Positions 7,522 to 16,334 of a stretch of DNA of 64,000 nt are shown here, one piece after another (positions within the stretch are counted from its first letter, which is position 1; every line of letters starts with the position of its first letter). Source of the stretch: Rikenellaceae bacterium (GTDB lineage Bacteria; Bacteroidota; Bacteroidia; Bacteroidales; Rikenellaceae); contig SUZP01000003.1 in NCBI GenBank assembly GCA_015059865.1, positions 1-64,000 on the forward strand, written 5' to 3'. The position numbers were made by a program, and so were the translations under genes. A model generated the notes under the pieces. The model saw only the letters and a program-made list of their open reading frames with translations, was not told where the DNA came from and searched no databases.

Positions 7522-9285
7522 TTAGAACTGAACCTTCACTCCCACCGTAAACGATGCGCCCATCTCGCGATAGAATGCCCACCGATATTTAGGCAACACA
7601 TCGCCAAGCAGATTATCTCCCTCGGCATATACAGTGCAGGTCTTATTCACATGCCAATCGGCATAGAGGCCTAAATCGAGCGAAGTAGGTGCATCGAACA
7701 CTCCTCTCTGCACAGACGATGCAATTCCAAATAGTGAATAGTCTTGTATGCAGGTCCATTTGGTCGTGCCATACAACTCCGCCGACAAGCCCAAAGTGAA
7801 TTTTTTGTGCGTATATCGCACCTTCACCAACGCCTCGATAGGAGGCATAGCGCTCTTCACACTTGCAAAATCGGTATATAGCGAGCCCTTGACCTCAGCC
7901 GTAAGCAACAACTGCGATATAGGTTTATAATCCACGGCACCACACAACGACCAGATATTGCGCTTGGCACTCTCCACGCCAAAGAATATTTGGTTTATAT
8001 TGTACCAATAGAGGGCACTCTTCATAAACGACATATTGGCATAGAAGCGATACGCAAACTTACTGCTTGCCGAGTGTCCCGACACTCCGAAGCGCACATT
8101 CCACAACTCGGTATTCGGCAACACCGTATTAGCGGCCAACGAGCCATCAGCACCACCCAAAATTGCCACATACGGATTGCGGCGCACCAACGAGTAGTAG
8201 CTATTATTCTGCAACTCACCATCGACCTCTACATAGGGCACAAACGAGCCTTTGTCGTTGATATTTAGCGACATCGCCACATACGGAAAGGCGTGCCATC
8301 TATCTTGTTTCTTCGTATCGGCCGGATTGTGGTCGTAGAAGACCTTTGCACCTACGGTCAAGTCAATCAAACCACCCGAACGATAGCGATACAACAGCGT
8401 ACCACCGACGATAGAGTTGTTATAAGCCTTCAACGAACGCAGGCCGTAGTAGCCTCTATAATCGATATCCAACGAAAAGGCACTACGCTTGGTTATCTCG
8501 CGTGCCAAGGCCATACCGCCCGTAACATTCATCTGTTGATAGCGCTCCTCAGCTATAAAATGCTCGGACTTGTCGTTATAGAGGTCAGCCGAGGCGTAGA
8601 CTCTGAAATTGAGATGGCTGTAATCGGTAAACGAATCGCCAAACGACAACGCCAAATTCACATCTTCGAAGTCTACCTTTCGACGCTTAAACTCCAATAT
8701 AGGCGTTCCATTTTCGGTATACTCGTTGTGCAGAGGATAGCGGTGGTAGGTATCCATACGGTAGAACAAATCGCCCGCCAAGGTGTAGCGACCGAAGTAT
8801 TTACCACCCATAACACCAAATTTATTATTCATCTGCATCGAGCGATTATCCTTGTAGACCTTGCCACCAAAGCCACTCTTGTAGCGTAACTTTGAGTATT
8901 GTCCGTAGTGTTGCGCATATCCAGTCAGATAGCCCACATCGGCACGATGTGTCGTGGCGTACAAATCGCCCACCGTATTGAGTGGGTATCCTGCACCCAA
9001 CTTCAAGTAGAAAGGATATTGGCGTTTGTACTCCCAATAGGTTACGGTTGCGGGGTTAAATCGATGTGTACCGAGCGCCGAAGCAAACGAGCGCGGCGTA
9101 ATGGTATAATCTATTTCGGGGCGCAGGGTGATAGTATCGACCATATTCGGTGTGATATCCATCTTGTGCGCACTGCCAATTTCGGGTGCGTAATCCTTTG
9201 TTACCTCGACCTGTTTCGCAACCTGTGCCGATGCCGAGAACGACACCGCACAGAGCGCAATGAGCATTGTTATATATCGTTTCAT
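7522..9285 (-). CDS. Outer-membrane beta-barrel protein (porin/TonB-receptor-like)
   Basis: Start at the ATG at 9285 (587 aa); a GTG at 9294 overlapping the upstream stop is the alternative. A signal peptide (MKRYITMLIALCAVSFSASA) is followed by a short conserved region (VEVTKDYAPEIG...ITPRSFASALGTHRF) and then many alternating amphipathic strands, ending in an aromatic residue (VGVKVQF) as expected for a BAM substrate. There is no TonB plug domain, so it is probably a barrel without TonB gating. It is paired with the TPR gene just upstream (TAG stop at 9294-9296), suggesting a shared envelope function; substrate unknown. Confidence 0.75.
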   Translation of the reverse strand: MKRYITMLIALCAVSFSASAQVAKQVEVTKDYAPEIGSAHKMDITPNMVDTITLRPEIDYTITPRSFASALGTHRFNPATVTYWEYKRQYPFYLKLGAGYPLNTVGDLYATTHRADVGYLTGYAQHYGQYSKLRYKSGFGGKVYKDNRSMQMNNKFGVMGGKYFGRYTLAGDLFYRMDTYHRYPLHNEYTENGTPILEFKRRKVDFEDVNLALSFGDSFTDYSHLNFRVYASADLYNDKSEHFIAEERYQQMNVTGGMALAREITKRSAFSLDIDYRGYYGLRSLKAYNNSIVGGTLLYRYRSGGLIDLTVGAKVFYDHNPADTKKQDRWHAFPYVAMSLNINDKGSFVPYVEVDGELQNNSYYSLVRRNPYVAILGGADGSLAANTVLPNTELWNVRFGVSGHSASSKFAYRFYANMSFMKSALYWYNINQIFFGVESAKRNIWSLCGAVDYKPISQLLLTAEVKGSLYTDFASVKSAMPPIEALVKVRYTHKKFTLGLSAELYGTTKWTCIQDYSLFGIASSVQRGVFDAPTSLDLGLYADWHVNKTCTVYAEGDNLLGDVLPKYRWAFYREMGASFTVGVKVQF

Positions 9286-9293
9286 AATAGCCA

Positions 9294-12278
9294 CTAATTC
9301 AACTTTTCGAGTTTCGACTGCGCCTCTGCCACAATACCATCATCGGCAGGAGTATAACCATCCACAACGCTACGATATGTTGCCTTCGCTTGGAAGAGGT
9401 CGTTGCGCTGCACATATATATCGCCAAGCAATATAAACGCCTTTCCCAACCAGTAGGCGTGTGGCGTCTTGCTATCCGCCAAGGCGTATATCTTCTGCTC
9501 GCACTCATCGAGTTTTGCCTCGCCAAAGAGAGCCTCAATAACACGATAAGCCGACTCGGCGCCCTCAACATTCGAGACATCTGCCGCAAGCATCTCATAT
9601 ATCTTGCGAGCCTCTGCGCTCTCGCTTCGCGAGGTGTGCACCTTAGCCTTTGCAAAGCGCACTCTGCGCAACATCGCAGCATCGACATCTGCCAATGTAT
9701 CCAAATCGTTTGCCATAACAATCAAAGCGTCATCATCTTTGCGCAAAATCACCGATTCGGCATATCCGTTTGCCGACTCCGTACGCGAGGCAGGACTATC
9801 CGCCAACTCGTACATACGACGAAAAGCTGAGGCCGATTCGCCATACATCTGGTTGTCGAAGGTCACACGCGCCAGCTTCTCGACCACAGGCACCGTATAT
9901 TGATTTTGCGGCTGCTCAGCCAACAGTTTCAAGCTCTCGACCGCACGGTCAAGGCTGTCGCTTTTGAGATAGCAGTCGCTCAGGCAGAACAACGCATCGT
10001 TGGTGTAGTAGCCCTTCGGATAGCTCTCCAAATAGCCCCTCAAATGCGATATCGCATCGGCAGTACGGTCGGCAAGATATATATTTTGCGCTGCACGGAA
10101 CGACAACGAGTCGCGTGCCATAATACTCAAATCACACTCTACACCCGTACGCTCGGCGTATGCGAAGTAGTCGTTGATATTACCCTTTGCCACATATATC
10201 TCGCGCACACTCTGCATCGCATCTTTCGCAGCCGCCGACTGTGGAGCCGCAGAGATTATGCGGTCGTAGTATTGTAACGATTTGTCGCTATTGCCAAGGT
10301 TGAAATGCACCAAGCCCAAATCGAGCAGTGCAGGTGTATAGTATGGCGACTGCGGATACTTCTCAACAAACGACTCCAACACCGTAGCTCCATCGGCATA
10401 ACGCCCAAGCGAGACATAGGTACGACCAAGCTCGTAAGCTGCATCGTCGTTGTAGTCGCCACAATTCTCACTCTGCATCTGTCGCAGTGCTCCAATCTTT
10501 GCCGTGGTCTTGCCCGCCAAGCCGAGCGATATGGCGCGTTGATACTTCGCATAATCCTGCTCTGCCGTTCCGAGAGCCAATGCACCCTCGTAGCTCTTTA
10601 CGGCATCAGCATATTTGCGTTGCGAGTACTGTGCATCGCCCAAACGATTGAAGGCGTCGGCACGATAGCGGTCTGCCGTCTTGTAGAGCCACACAAAGCC
10701 CTCGAACGACTTTTGGCTCTTTGCCATATTCTTCAATGTAAAGTGGGCATAGCCGAGGTTATAGAGCGCCATTTTGTACTCACGCTCCGACTTCGGCGCG
10801 CGTTTGAGATAGTAGTCGTAGTAATCTATCGCCTTGGCGTAGTTACCCAATTTATACTCTATCTCAGCCAACCAGAATAGACACAAAGCGTTGTACTTAG
10901 GGCTCACACCTATCTTCTGCGCCTCGCCAAGCGCCGACTTCGCCTTCTCGTAGTCGCCCACCATAAAGGCCTCCAAGCCGTTGAAATAGGCTATCTTCTG
11001 CAATGCCGCACGCTGCGTACCATCGGGATTAGGGAAGGCCTTAATCGCCTTATACGCCATTTCGTAGTCGTGCGAGTTGTAGTAGGCGGCAATCAACAGC
11101 TCGCGCGCCTCGTCTACACGCTCCGAGTCGGGATACTTCGTGATGTAGCGCGTCAGCACATTTATCGACTCGTTGAATGTTCCGCCACCCGTCTCGAAGA
11201 GCAACTTGCCATAGTTGAACAGCGCATCCTCGGCAATCTCATTCTTGTATTTGTCGTCTGCCGCCATCGCAAAGGCGTGAATGGCCTGTCGCTTATCGTC
11301 ACGACGAATATAACAATCTGCCAAGTGATACGAGGCATTCTGTGCCAACTCGTCGCTACCCTCTGCCACCTTACGCAGAGCCTCGATAGCCGTAGCATAA
11401 TCGGTCGAGCGATACGCCGAGTAGCCGAGGATATAGTTCTCCTCGCGCCCCATCTTACCGCCCGAACGCTGATACATCGAGATATAGATAAACGCCTTGT
11501 TATACCCCTGCAAGCGATACCACGCCTCAGCAATTACGCGCATCAACTCCGTGCGCTCCACCTCGACCGACTGCTTCAACAGCTCGTCGCCACTCTTCAC
11601 GACATATTGATAGTTGCCGCGCGCAAACTCGATTTGAAAGAGGTAGTAGGGGATAACCTTTGCGTAGTTGTCGCTCTTGCGCAGCGACTCAAAACCGCGA
11701 TATGCCTCCTTGTAGTTGCCACGAGCGTAGTGGATGTAGGCCTTGTAATATGTTGCGTGGTCGGCATAGTTGCCCGCAGGTGAGAGCAGCGAAAAGAGCT
11801 CGTACGCCTTGTCGTGATTTCCGGCAACAAACTCGATATAGCCCATTCGCATATTGTACTTCTCGCGGTCGTTGGCTTTCAGCGCCTTGTACGACACCTT
11901 GTCGAGATATTTGCGCGCCATAGCATACTCCTCGCGCTCGCAATAGTACATCGCCAACATAAAGCGCACATCGTTCACATGCACCGACTCAGGATAACGA
12001 CGCAGAAAGGCGAGCATAATCTTCTCGGCCTCGTTGTCGTGCAACTCGGCAGCGCAGAGAGCCAACTCGAAGTCTATATGACGCACCAACACCTCGTCGT
12101 CGAGAGGTATTCGCTCGCGCAAGAGCGTGAGGGCGTGACGCGCCTCAACATATCTACCGTGCTCAATAAGCGATGTTGCACGCTCTGTTTCGCGCTTCAC
12201 ATCAGGCGAGACTACCGCCTCTGCCAATCCTATATTTATCACCGCCAACAGCAGTGCCAATAACCCTTTTTTCAACAT
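9294..12278 (-). CDS. Large periplasmic tetratricopeptide-repeat protein
   Basis: Encodes 994 aa with a signal peptide (about residues 1-21, no lipobox Cys). The rest is a run of TPR-type helical pairs, for example YAMARKYLDKVSYKA, ALCLFWLAEIEYKLGNYAKAIDYYDYYLK, and ALLDLGLVHFNLGNSDKSLQYYDRII. TPR solenoids bind peptides or partner proteins. The pairing with a downstream outer-membrane barrel (10 bp or less) is a recurrent Bacteroidales arrangement, which suggests assembly or cargo capture at the outer membrane; this is inference. The promoter TAATTTTG is at 12298-12305. Confidence 0.8.
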   Translation of the reverse strand: MLKKGLLALLLAVINIGLAEAVVSPDVKRETERATSLIEHGRYVEARHALTLLRERIPLDDEVLVRHIDFELALCAAELHDNEAEKIMLAFLRRYPESVHVNDVRFMLAMYYCEREEYAMARKYLDKVSYKALKANDREKYNMRMGYIEFVAGNHDKAYELFSLLSPAGNYADHATYYKAYIHYARGNYKEAYRGFESLRKSDNYAKVIPYYLFQIEFARGNYQYVVKSGDELLKQSVEVERTELMRVIAEAWYRLQGYNKAFIYISMYQRSGGKMGREENYILGYSAYRSTDYATAIEALRKVAEGSDELAQNASYHLADCYIRRDDKRQAIHAFAMAADDKYKNEIAEDALFNYGKLLFETGGGTFNESINVLTRYITKYPDSERVDEARELLIAAYYNSHDYEMAYKAIKAFPNPDGTQRAALQKIAYFNGLEAFMVGDYEKAKSALGEAQKIGVSPKYNALCLFWLAEIEYKLGNYAKAIDYYDYYLKRAPKSEREYKMALYNLGYAHFTLKNMAKSQKSFEGFVWLYKTADRYRADAFNRLGDAQYSQRKYADAVKSYEGALALGTAEQDYAKYQRAISLGLAGKTTAKIGALRQMQSENCGDYNDDAAYELGRTYVSLGRYADGATVLESFVEKYPQSPYYTPALLDLGLVHFNLGNSDKSLQYYDRIISAAPQSAAAKDAMQSVREIYVAKGNINDYFAYAERTGVECDLSIMARDSLSFRAAQNIYLADRTADAISHLRGYLESYPKGYYTNDALFCLSDCYLKSDSLDRAVESLKLLAEQPQNQYTVPVVEKLARVTFDNQMYGESASAFRRMYELADSPASRTESANGYAESVILRKDDDALIVMANDLDTLADVDAAMLRRVRFAKAKVHTSRSESAEARKIYEMLAADVSNVEGAESAYRVIEALFGEAKLDECEQKIYALADSKTPHAYWLGKAFILLGDIYVQRNDLFQAKATYRSVVDGYTPADDGIVAEAQSKLEKLN

Positions 12279-12297
12279 AGCAACCCTTTAATTTAGG

Positions 12298-12305
12298 CAA
12301 AATTA
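12298..12305 (-). promoter_or_regulatory. TAATTTTG promoter of the TPR-barrel operon
   Basis: TAnnTTTG on the minus strand, 19 nt before the ATG at 12278. Confidence 0.45.
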
Positions 12306-12360
12306 CAAAAATAAACGGAAAACTAAAAGCGTATACCGAAAAAGTTAAAATATTTAGACA

Positions 12361-12418
12361 AGTGAGCAGTGAGGAGTGAGGAGTTTTCAAATTGACAATT
12401 GATAATTGATAATTGACC
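12361..12418. repeat. Heptamer arrays AGTGAGG (3x) and ATTGATA (4x)
   Basis: AGTGAGC, AGTGAGG, AGTGAGG at 12361-12381 and ATTGACA, ATTGATA, ATTGATA, ATTGACC at 12391-12418, both at exact 7-bp spacing. Confidence 0.75.
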
Positions 12419-12502
12419 TTCGGTCTTCACTGCTCCGCCTCGGCATAGTGTGCAAGCGCCCTCTGCTCTCGGCTTAATCGCAGCGGTGACAATTAAAGGA
12501 AT

Positions 12503-12551
12503 TTTTAATTTTTAATTTTTAATTCTTAATTCTCAATTCTTAATTTTTAAT
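12503..12551. repeat. Heptamer array TTTTAAT, 7 copies
   Basis: Seven consecutive units: TTTTAAT x3, TCTTAAT, TCTCAAT, TCTTAAT, TTTTAAT. Confidence 0.8.
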
Positions 12552-12742
12552 AAGGTGCGAGTCCTATAATTTGTTGCGCCTTGACAAGTGTGGGAGTTCG
12601 TAAGCCAAAACAAAAAAATTTCGCATTTTTCTCGCCAAATCACATATCAACCCAATATCATCACATATTAACCCATTTAACAAACTGATTATCAGAATAT
12701 TAAATGGTTTTTTATGCGATTTTTACCACCAAAACGCTCCAT

Positions 12743-12761
12743 AATATGACTGTTATGTTAA
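12743..12761 (+). repeat. Inverted repeat, outer copy of the putative inversion site
   Basis: The 19 bp AATATGACTGTTATGTTAA here equal the reverse complement of 13909-13927. Protein homology between the silent cassette and the fimbrillin gene starts exactly in this sequence. Confidence 0.85.
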
Positions 12762-13245
12762 AATCGTGCTCGGAAATGGATATGTAGTTGAGTGTCAGCC
12801 ACTTGCTACGCATGTAACGGGTATTCCTTACACTTTGAACACATCGAGCAACGATGGCTCGTGGTCGGGAAGCGGTAACATTGCTTGGAATACAAATGGA
12901 GGAGTGCGTTTAGGATATAATTTGAGTAATTGGGGAGCATCAGGAACAGCTACGCTTAAAAAGAGTTTTAAGATTCCAAGCGATGTGCAAATTTTGATTT
13001 ATTCAAATGGCACACACCGAGGTTCTGGTGGTTCCTCAAGCCGATATCAAACAACATTCTCTATTGCGATTTCTGGAGCAGGTGTATTCTCATCAACATC
13101 ATCTTCCGGTTCAGAATCGGAGTTTAATTGCAATGGAATCAGTTCTACTATGAAATCATCATCACCAGAAATTGAGTTGAAAAATTCAAGAGGAACATCT
13201 GAATCTAATTCTACAGTTAAGAGTCTAAGAATAGAATATAAGTAG
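12745..13245 (+). pseudogene. Silent alternative 3' cassette of the fimbrillin-like gene
   Basis: The frame opens right after a TAA (12742-12744) and encodes 166 aa with no signal peptide; the first possible start is a GTG at 12766. It begins YDCYV, then ...HVTGIPYTLNTSSN..., AWNTNGGVRLGY..., ending in SLRIEYK. This parallels the last 161 residues of the gene at 13440-15611 (YDCYV..., HITGIPYVMNTSSN..., AWNTDGGVRLGY..., ALKIEF), with similarity strongest in the first third. It lies on the opposite strand, convergent with that gene, and has its own terminator. It is best read as a stored 3' end that DNA inversion at the 19-bp repeats would fuse in frame to the expressed 5' part. Plain pseudogene debris is the alternative. 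Confidence 0.8.
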
Positions 13246-13265
13246 AATTGGTCAAACATATCACT

Positions 13266-13293
13266 CCGCCCTGCCTCGAAAAAGGCAGGGCGG
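13266..13293 (+). terminator. Terminator of the silent cassette
   Basis: 11-bp stem CCGCCCTGCCT / AGGCAGGGCGG with loop CGAAAA, 20 bp after the cassette stop. It lies inside the putative invertible segment. Confidence 0.65.
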
Positions 13294-13386
13294 TTACCAT
13301 TCCAGTTAGGAAATTTAGATAGAATAGGGAATATAAGGAAATTTCCCTAAACTCACTAAACTCACTAATTTCCCTCTACAAAAACC

Positions 13387-13417
13387 ACCGCCCTCGCAAT
13401 TTTGTTGCGAGGGCGGT
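13387..13417 (-). terminator. Terminator of the fimbrillin-like gene
   Basis: 13-bp perfect stem ACCGCCCTCGCAA / TTGCGAGGGCGGT with a 5-nt loop, between the two convergent 3' ends. Each 3' end therefore carries its own terminator. Confidence 0.75.
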
Positions 13418-13439
13418 ATATTTGATATGCGTTGCCTAT

Positions 13440-15611
13440 TTAAAACTCAATCTTCAACGCCTTAACCACAACTTTTGCCTGCTCCAAGTTGTAGCTACTA
13501 TTACACTTTATAGTGTTGCTACTTGAAGACATAGATGCACTTGCCGAAGAACAACTCCAAGCCTGATCACCTTTACCATTCTTAGTGTTAGAGACTACGG
13601 TTGAAGAACCTACTGTAATAGTTGCCGTATTACTTTCTTTCCACAACGAGCCTGTTCCAGATACAACTCCATTTGCAGTAACCTTCACAGTAACATTCTC
13701 AGGGATATAGAATGGTTTTGATTGGATGTAAGCTGCACCGCCCCACTGGTAGTAGCCTAATCGGACTCCACCGTCTGTATTCCAAGCGACAGTTCCCTCT
13801 TCTGTCCAGAAGTCTCCATTACTCGAAGTATTCATTACATATGGGATACCAGTTATATGCGTTTTGCATTCAGGGGAAATGACAGAATATCCATTTTTGA
13901 GCGAAATATTAACATAACAGTCATATTGTCCCCAATTATTGTGGTCAAAGGATGTACCCCACTCCTTACCGAGTGTTGGATTTACAGTCGTAGTTGTACC
14001 ATTATGTGTATAGTAGAATGTATAGCTCTGCACCAAGTTGTTAGTGATATATGCGTCGTTAAGCGATGCCTTAACTCGCAAATCGCCACCACCAAGAGTA
14101 TTGTCGGTCTTCTTGCCGCCATTGTACGAATAGGAACTTCTGATATAAGAATCATCTGTGAGAGCCGCAACAGCGGTAACAGTTACATTTTTAGAGTCGC
14201 TCTTCGTAACAACCTCGCCATTAACATTTACATTAGCAAATACCTCTACGGTATACTTTCCACTTGGCACATTCGCTTCGTTATGGCTGAACGAGAGCGT
14301 TCCACTCTCTGTAATCTCCTTGTAAAGAGTGTCATCCTCCTTGTAGATACGAGCACCGATAGACTGCACATTTGCTGCATCGACACTACCCGTTACCTTT
14401 ACATTGCTTATATAGATAGTGTTACCTGCAAATGAGGTATTTGTGCAGTTGTCGTACCAAGTATCGATATACTCATAACCGAATGCTGCATTCTCCCAAA
14501 CGAACACATATCCTTTGCGGTGCTCTGCTGCAAGGCTCTGTGCAGGAATAGTCTTCACATACCTCGAATCGTCGGCTGAAACCACAGTAATTTTGAGGTC
14601 AGCACCCTCGAATGGAGCAACATTCAAGTGGTAGGTGTAGCAACCATCTGCATCCTTAGCGATGGTTTCGAGATTCTCTGCTGTAACCTTCTTATCGCTA
14701 CCTGCAAACGAAAGCGACATAGCCTTGGTCTGAGTAACAGAGGTAGGAACAGTTGCTTTAGCCTTTGATTCGAGATTTGCAAGAGCTTGTGCTTGCGCCT
14801 TCTTCTTCTCACTATCTAGACGCTCTTCCCAATCGGATTTTGCACCAGTAATAGAGCCCGTAGAGCCTGTACTCTCCGCAGAACCAATAAACGCGCCCGC
14901 AATAGGTGCAGTCGCCTCGATAGTGATAGACTTTAACTGCTTTGGAGTCTCTTTGTCAGCCTCGAAAGCACGAACTGCAATAGTACCAGTCAATACATTC
15001 AACTTCTTTGCACCAATACCATTTGAGCTAACAGCCTCCGAAGTAGAAGCATACATATATGGCTCCCACTTACCATACTGAGTTGTAGGAACGGTAATAC
15101 TGAGGTCTGATTTATAAGTATATGTATATGTTCCTGTTGCGCTAAACACCCAACCCAAAAAAGTTCCATAATCTTCTTCGTTATAATTGACACCACCAGA
15201 CAAAGCCATTGAACTTGTAGTTGCGAACGACACCGCATCTGCTGGATAAGCAATGTGATAAACGCGTGGCGACTCGGTTGGAACGATGATATCGCCATTG
15301 AACGATGCATAGCTGGTATTTGCACCACTCTTAATATTCAAAGGATTAACGCGGTCGAAAGTCTCGCCATAGTTTGCGCTCTCCTGCAAGAGGGCGATTT
15401 GGTCGCCTTCCTCCCACTTAGCATTCAGATTGTCATCATAGGTAGCCTTAGTACCCTCCTCGCCGATACCTACCTCGGCATAGATGCGTACCATTCCCTC
15501 AGGAACAACATTGTCACCCACACCCGGAGTGTTTGTTGTCACATCATCAAAATCGCTCTGACAAGCTGCAAATGCTGCAAGTGCCGAAATCGAAACAAAT
15601 AACTTTTTCAT
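13440..15611 (-). CDS. Fimbrillin-family (Mfa-like) lipoprotein with switchable C-terminus
   Basis: Encodes 723 aa. Lipobox AACQ at about residues 14-17. The N-terminal half has fimbrillin features: EGTKATYDDNLNAKWEEGDQIALL, a later GTIAVRA-type strand, and YVFVWENAAF before residue 380. The middle (about 385-555) reads as Ig-like beta domains. The last 161 residues (563-723) form a Ser/Asn/Gly-rich domain for which a diverged alternative copy lies inverted downstream at 12745-13245. The two coding sequences share an identical 19 bp exactly at codon 563, in the same frame. Such proteins form or cap surface pili after lipid anchoring. It is the third gene of an operon with two small upstream genes. 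Confidence 0.8.
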   Translation of the reverse strand: MKKLFVSISALAAFAACQSDFDDVTTNTPGVGDNVVPEGMVRIYAEVGIGEEGTKATYDDNLNAKWEEGDQIALLQESANYGETFDRVNPLNIKSGANTSYASFNGDIIVPTESPRVYHIAYPADAVSFATTSSMALSGGVNYNEEDYGTFLGWVFSATGTYTYTYKSDLSITVPTTQYGKWEPYMYASTSEAVSSNGIGAKKLNVLTGTIAVRAFEADKETPKQLKSITIEATAPIAGAFIGSAESTGSTGSITGAKSDWEERLDSEKKKAQAQALANLESKAKATVPTSVTQTKAMSLSFAGSDKKVTAENLETIAKDADGCYTYHLNVAPFEGADLKITVVSADDSRYVKTIPAQSLAAEHRKGYVFVWENAAFGYEYIDTWYDNCTNTSFAGNTIYISNVKVTGSVDAANVQSIGARIYKEDDTLYKEITESGTLSFSHNEANVPSGKYTVEVFANVNVNGEVVTKSDSKNVTVTAVAALTDDSYIRSSYSYNGGKKTDNTLGGGDLRVKASLNDAYITNNLVQSYTFYYTHNGTTTTVNPTLGKEWGTSFDHNNWGQYDCYVNISLKNGYSVISPECKTHITGIPYVMNTSSNGDFWTEEGTVAWNTDGGVRLGYYQWGGAAYIQSKPFYIPENVTVKVTANGVVSGTGSLWKESNTATITVGSSTVVSNTKNGKGDQAWSCSSASASMSSSSNTIKCNSSYNLEQAKVVVKALKIEF
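13909..13927 (-). repeat. Inverted repeat, inner copy within the fimbrillin-like gene
   Basis: Reverse complement of 12743-12761, 19 of 19 identical. It spans codons 563-568 of the gene. Inversion of 12743-13927 (1185 bp) would exchange the two 3' ends in frame. Confidence 0.85.
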
Positions 15612-15644
15612 ATTCTCTAAATTTTTTTCTATTTCACAATATTA

Positions 15645-15998
15645 CTAATACATCTCGTACTCTCCGTTGCCTGTCAAGTCGAAGGCCAATTGGTCATTTA
15701 AATTCGAAAACGACATCGTCATATAGACCTCGTCGCCCCAAACATAGTCGTCAAAGATTTCGCAACCTGCATCGAAAGCCTCCATCACAGACTCGAACAA
15801 TCGACCATAGTTTGCTCGCTCCTTCAACATATCCAAAAAGTCCTCGTTATCGCTATCAATAGCCACAGAGCCACCAGATGATTTATTTGATTTGCTTCCG
15901 CCATCATTCGCACCAAACAACGACACAGGGTTGTTCGAACAACTCTGACAAGCCATAAATGCGACAACAGATAAAATCAAAACAAATAACTTCTTCAT
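15645..15998 (-). CDS. Small lipoprotein of the fimbrillin operon
   Basis: Encodes 117 aa with the lipobox MACQ (Cys about residue 16). The signal resembles that of the downstream fimbrillin gene (MKKLFV...FAACQ versus MKKLFV...FMACQ), and a short segment is also similar (ERANYGRLFESV versus ESANYGETFDRV), hinting at common ancestry or a shared binding element. The rest is acidic (SDNEDFLDMLKE, IFDDYVWGDEVY). No domain known to me. It ends 33 bp before the fimbrillin gene starts. It may be an accessory pilus subunit. Confidence 0.6.
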   Translation of the reverse strand: MKKLFVLILSVVAFMACQSCSNNPVSLFGANDGGSKSNKSSGGSVAIDSDNEDFLDMLKERANYGRLFESVMEAFDAGCEIFDDYVWGDEVYMTMSFSNLNDQLAFDLTGNGEYEMY

Positions 15999-16022
15999 AA
16001 TCTCTTTCTCAGCACCTATCTA

Positions 16023-16166
16023 TTAATATGTACCATACCAACCATCGTGGGTTGCGCTATCATAGGTTAATTCGCCAGTTGAATTCTGAAATCCTGCTTC
16101 GCAGGCTACATCAACAACCTCCAACAGAGGCGCAATGTACTCTCTCTTTTGTTTAGTAATTACCAT
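16023..16166 (-). CDS. 47-residue protein heading the fimbrillin operon
   Basis: Reads MVITKQKREYIAPLLEVVDV, then ACEAGFQNS, and ends WYGTY. The pattern of a basic start, 'Y.aP..EVV', an acidic/Cys segment and an aromatic end is one I associate with short Bacteroidales peptides near fimbrillin genes; their function is not known to me. It lacks a signal peptide. The ATG is about 65 nt downstream of the predicted transcription start, and the gene ends 24 bp before the 117-aa lipoprotein gene. Confidence 0.55.
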   Translation of the reverse strand: MVITKQKREYIAPLLEVVDVACEAGFQNSTGELTYDSATHDGWYGTY

Positions 16167-16205
16167 AGTCTTTATTTTTAATCCATTATTACTTCCTAAC
16201 TACAC

Positions 16206-16223
16206 AACTGTATGTATACAGTT
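16206..16223. promoter_or_regulatory. Palindrome AACTGTAT-GT-ATACAGTT, possible operator
   Basis: Perfect 8+8 bp dyad with a 2-bp spacer, lying just downstream of the predicted start of the fimbrillin operon transcript and before its first ATG. Position and symmetry suit a repressor site. Confidence 0.5.
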
Positions 16224-16237
16224 CAAAAAATCGATGG

Positions 16238-16245
16238 CAAATATA
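16238..16245 (-). promoter_or_regulatory. TATATTTG promoter of the fimbrillin operon
   Basis: TAnnTTTG on the minus strand, with an A/T-rich run upstream; start expected near 16231, leaving a leader of about 65 nt. Confidence 0.5.
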
Positions 16246-16334
16246 GATTTTCAAAATTTTACAAAAAAATTTTTTCAACGAACAGGCGGTTTTCTACAAC
16301 GGAAAGTAGATAATTTTCGTTATAGCAACTCCGA

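Larger units (their letters stand above)
12306..12742. other. Gene-free stretch filled with heptamer arrays
   Basis: It holds AGTGAGG-type (12361-12381), ATTGATA-type (12391-12418) and TTTTAAT-type (12503-12551) arrays, and a short motif (TGCGCCTTGACAAG, 12575-12588) that recurs at 50198-50211. The last ~100 bp are AT-rich without a visible gene and end at the TAA (12742-12744) before the silent cassette. Confidence 0.6.

Noticed and set aside
12766..13245. Independent gene for a small secreted protein
   Set aside because: It lacks a signal peptide, promoter box and proper start, and the frame is homologous upstream of the GTG up to the 19-bp repeat, which fits a silent 3' cassette better.
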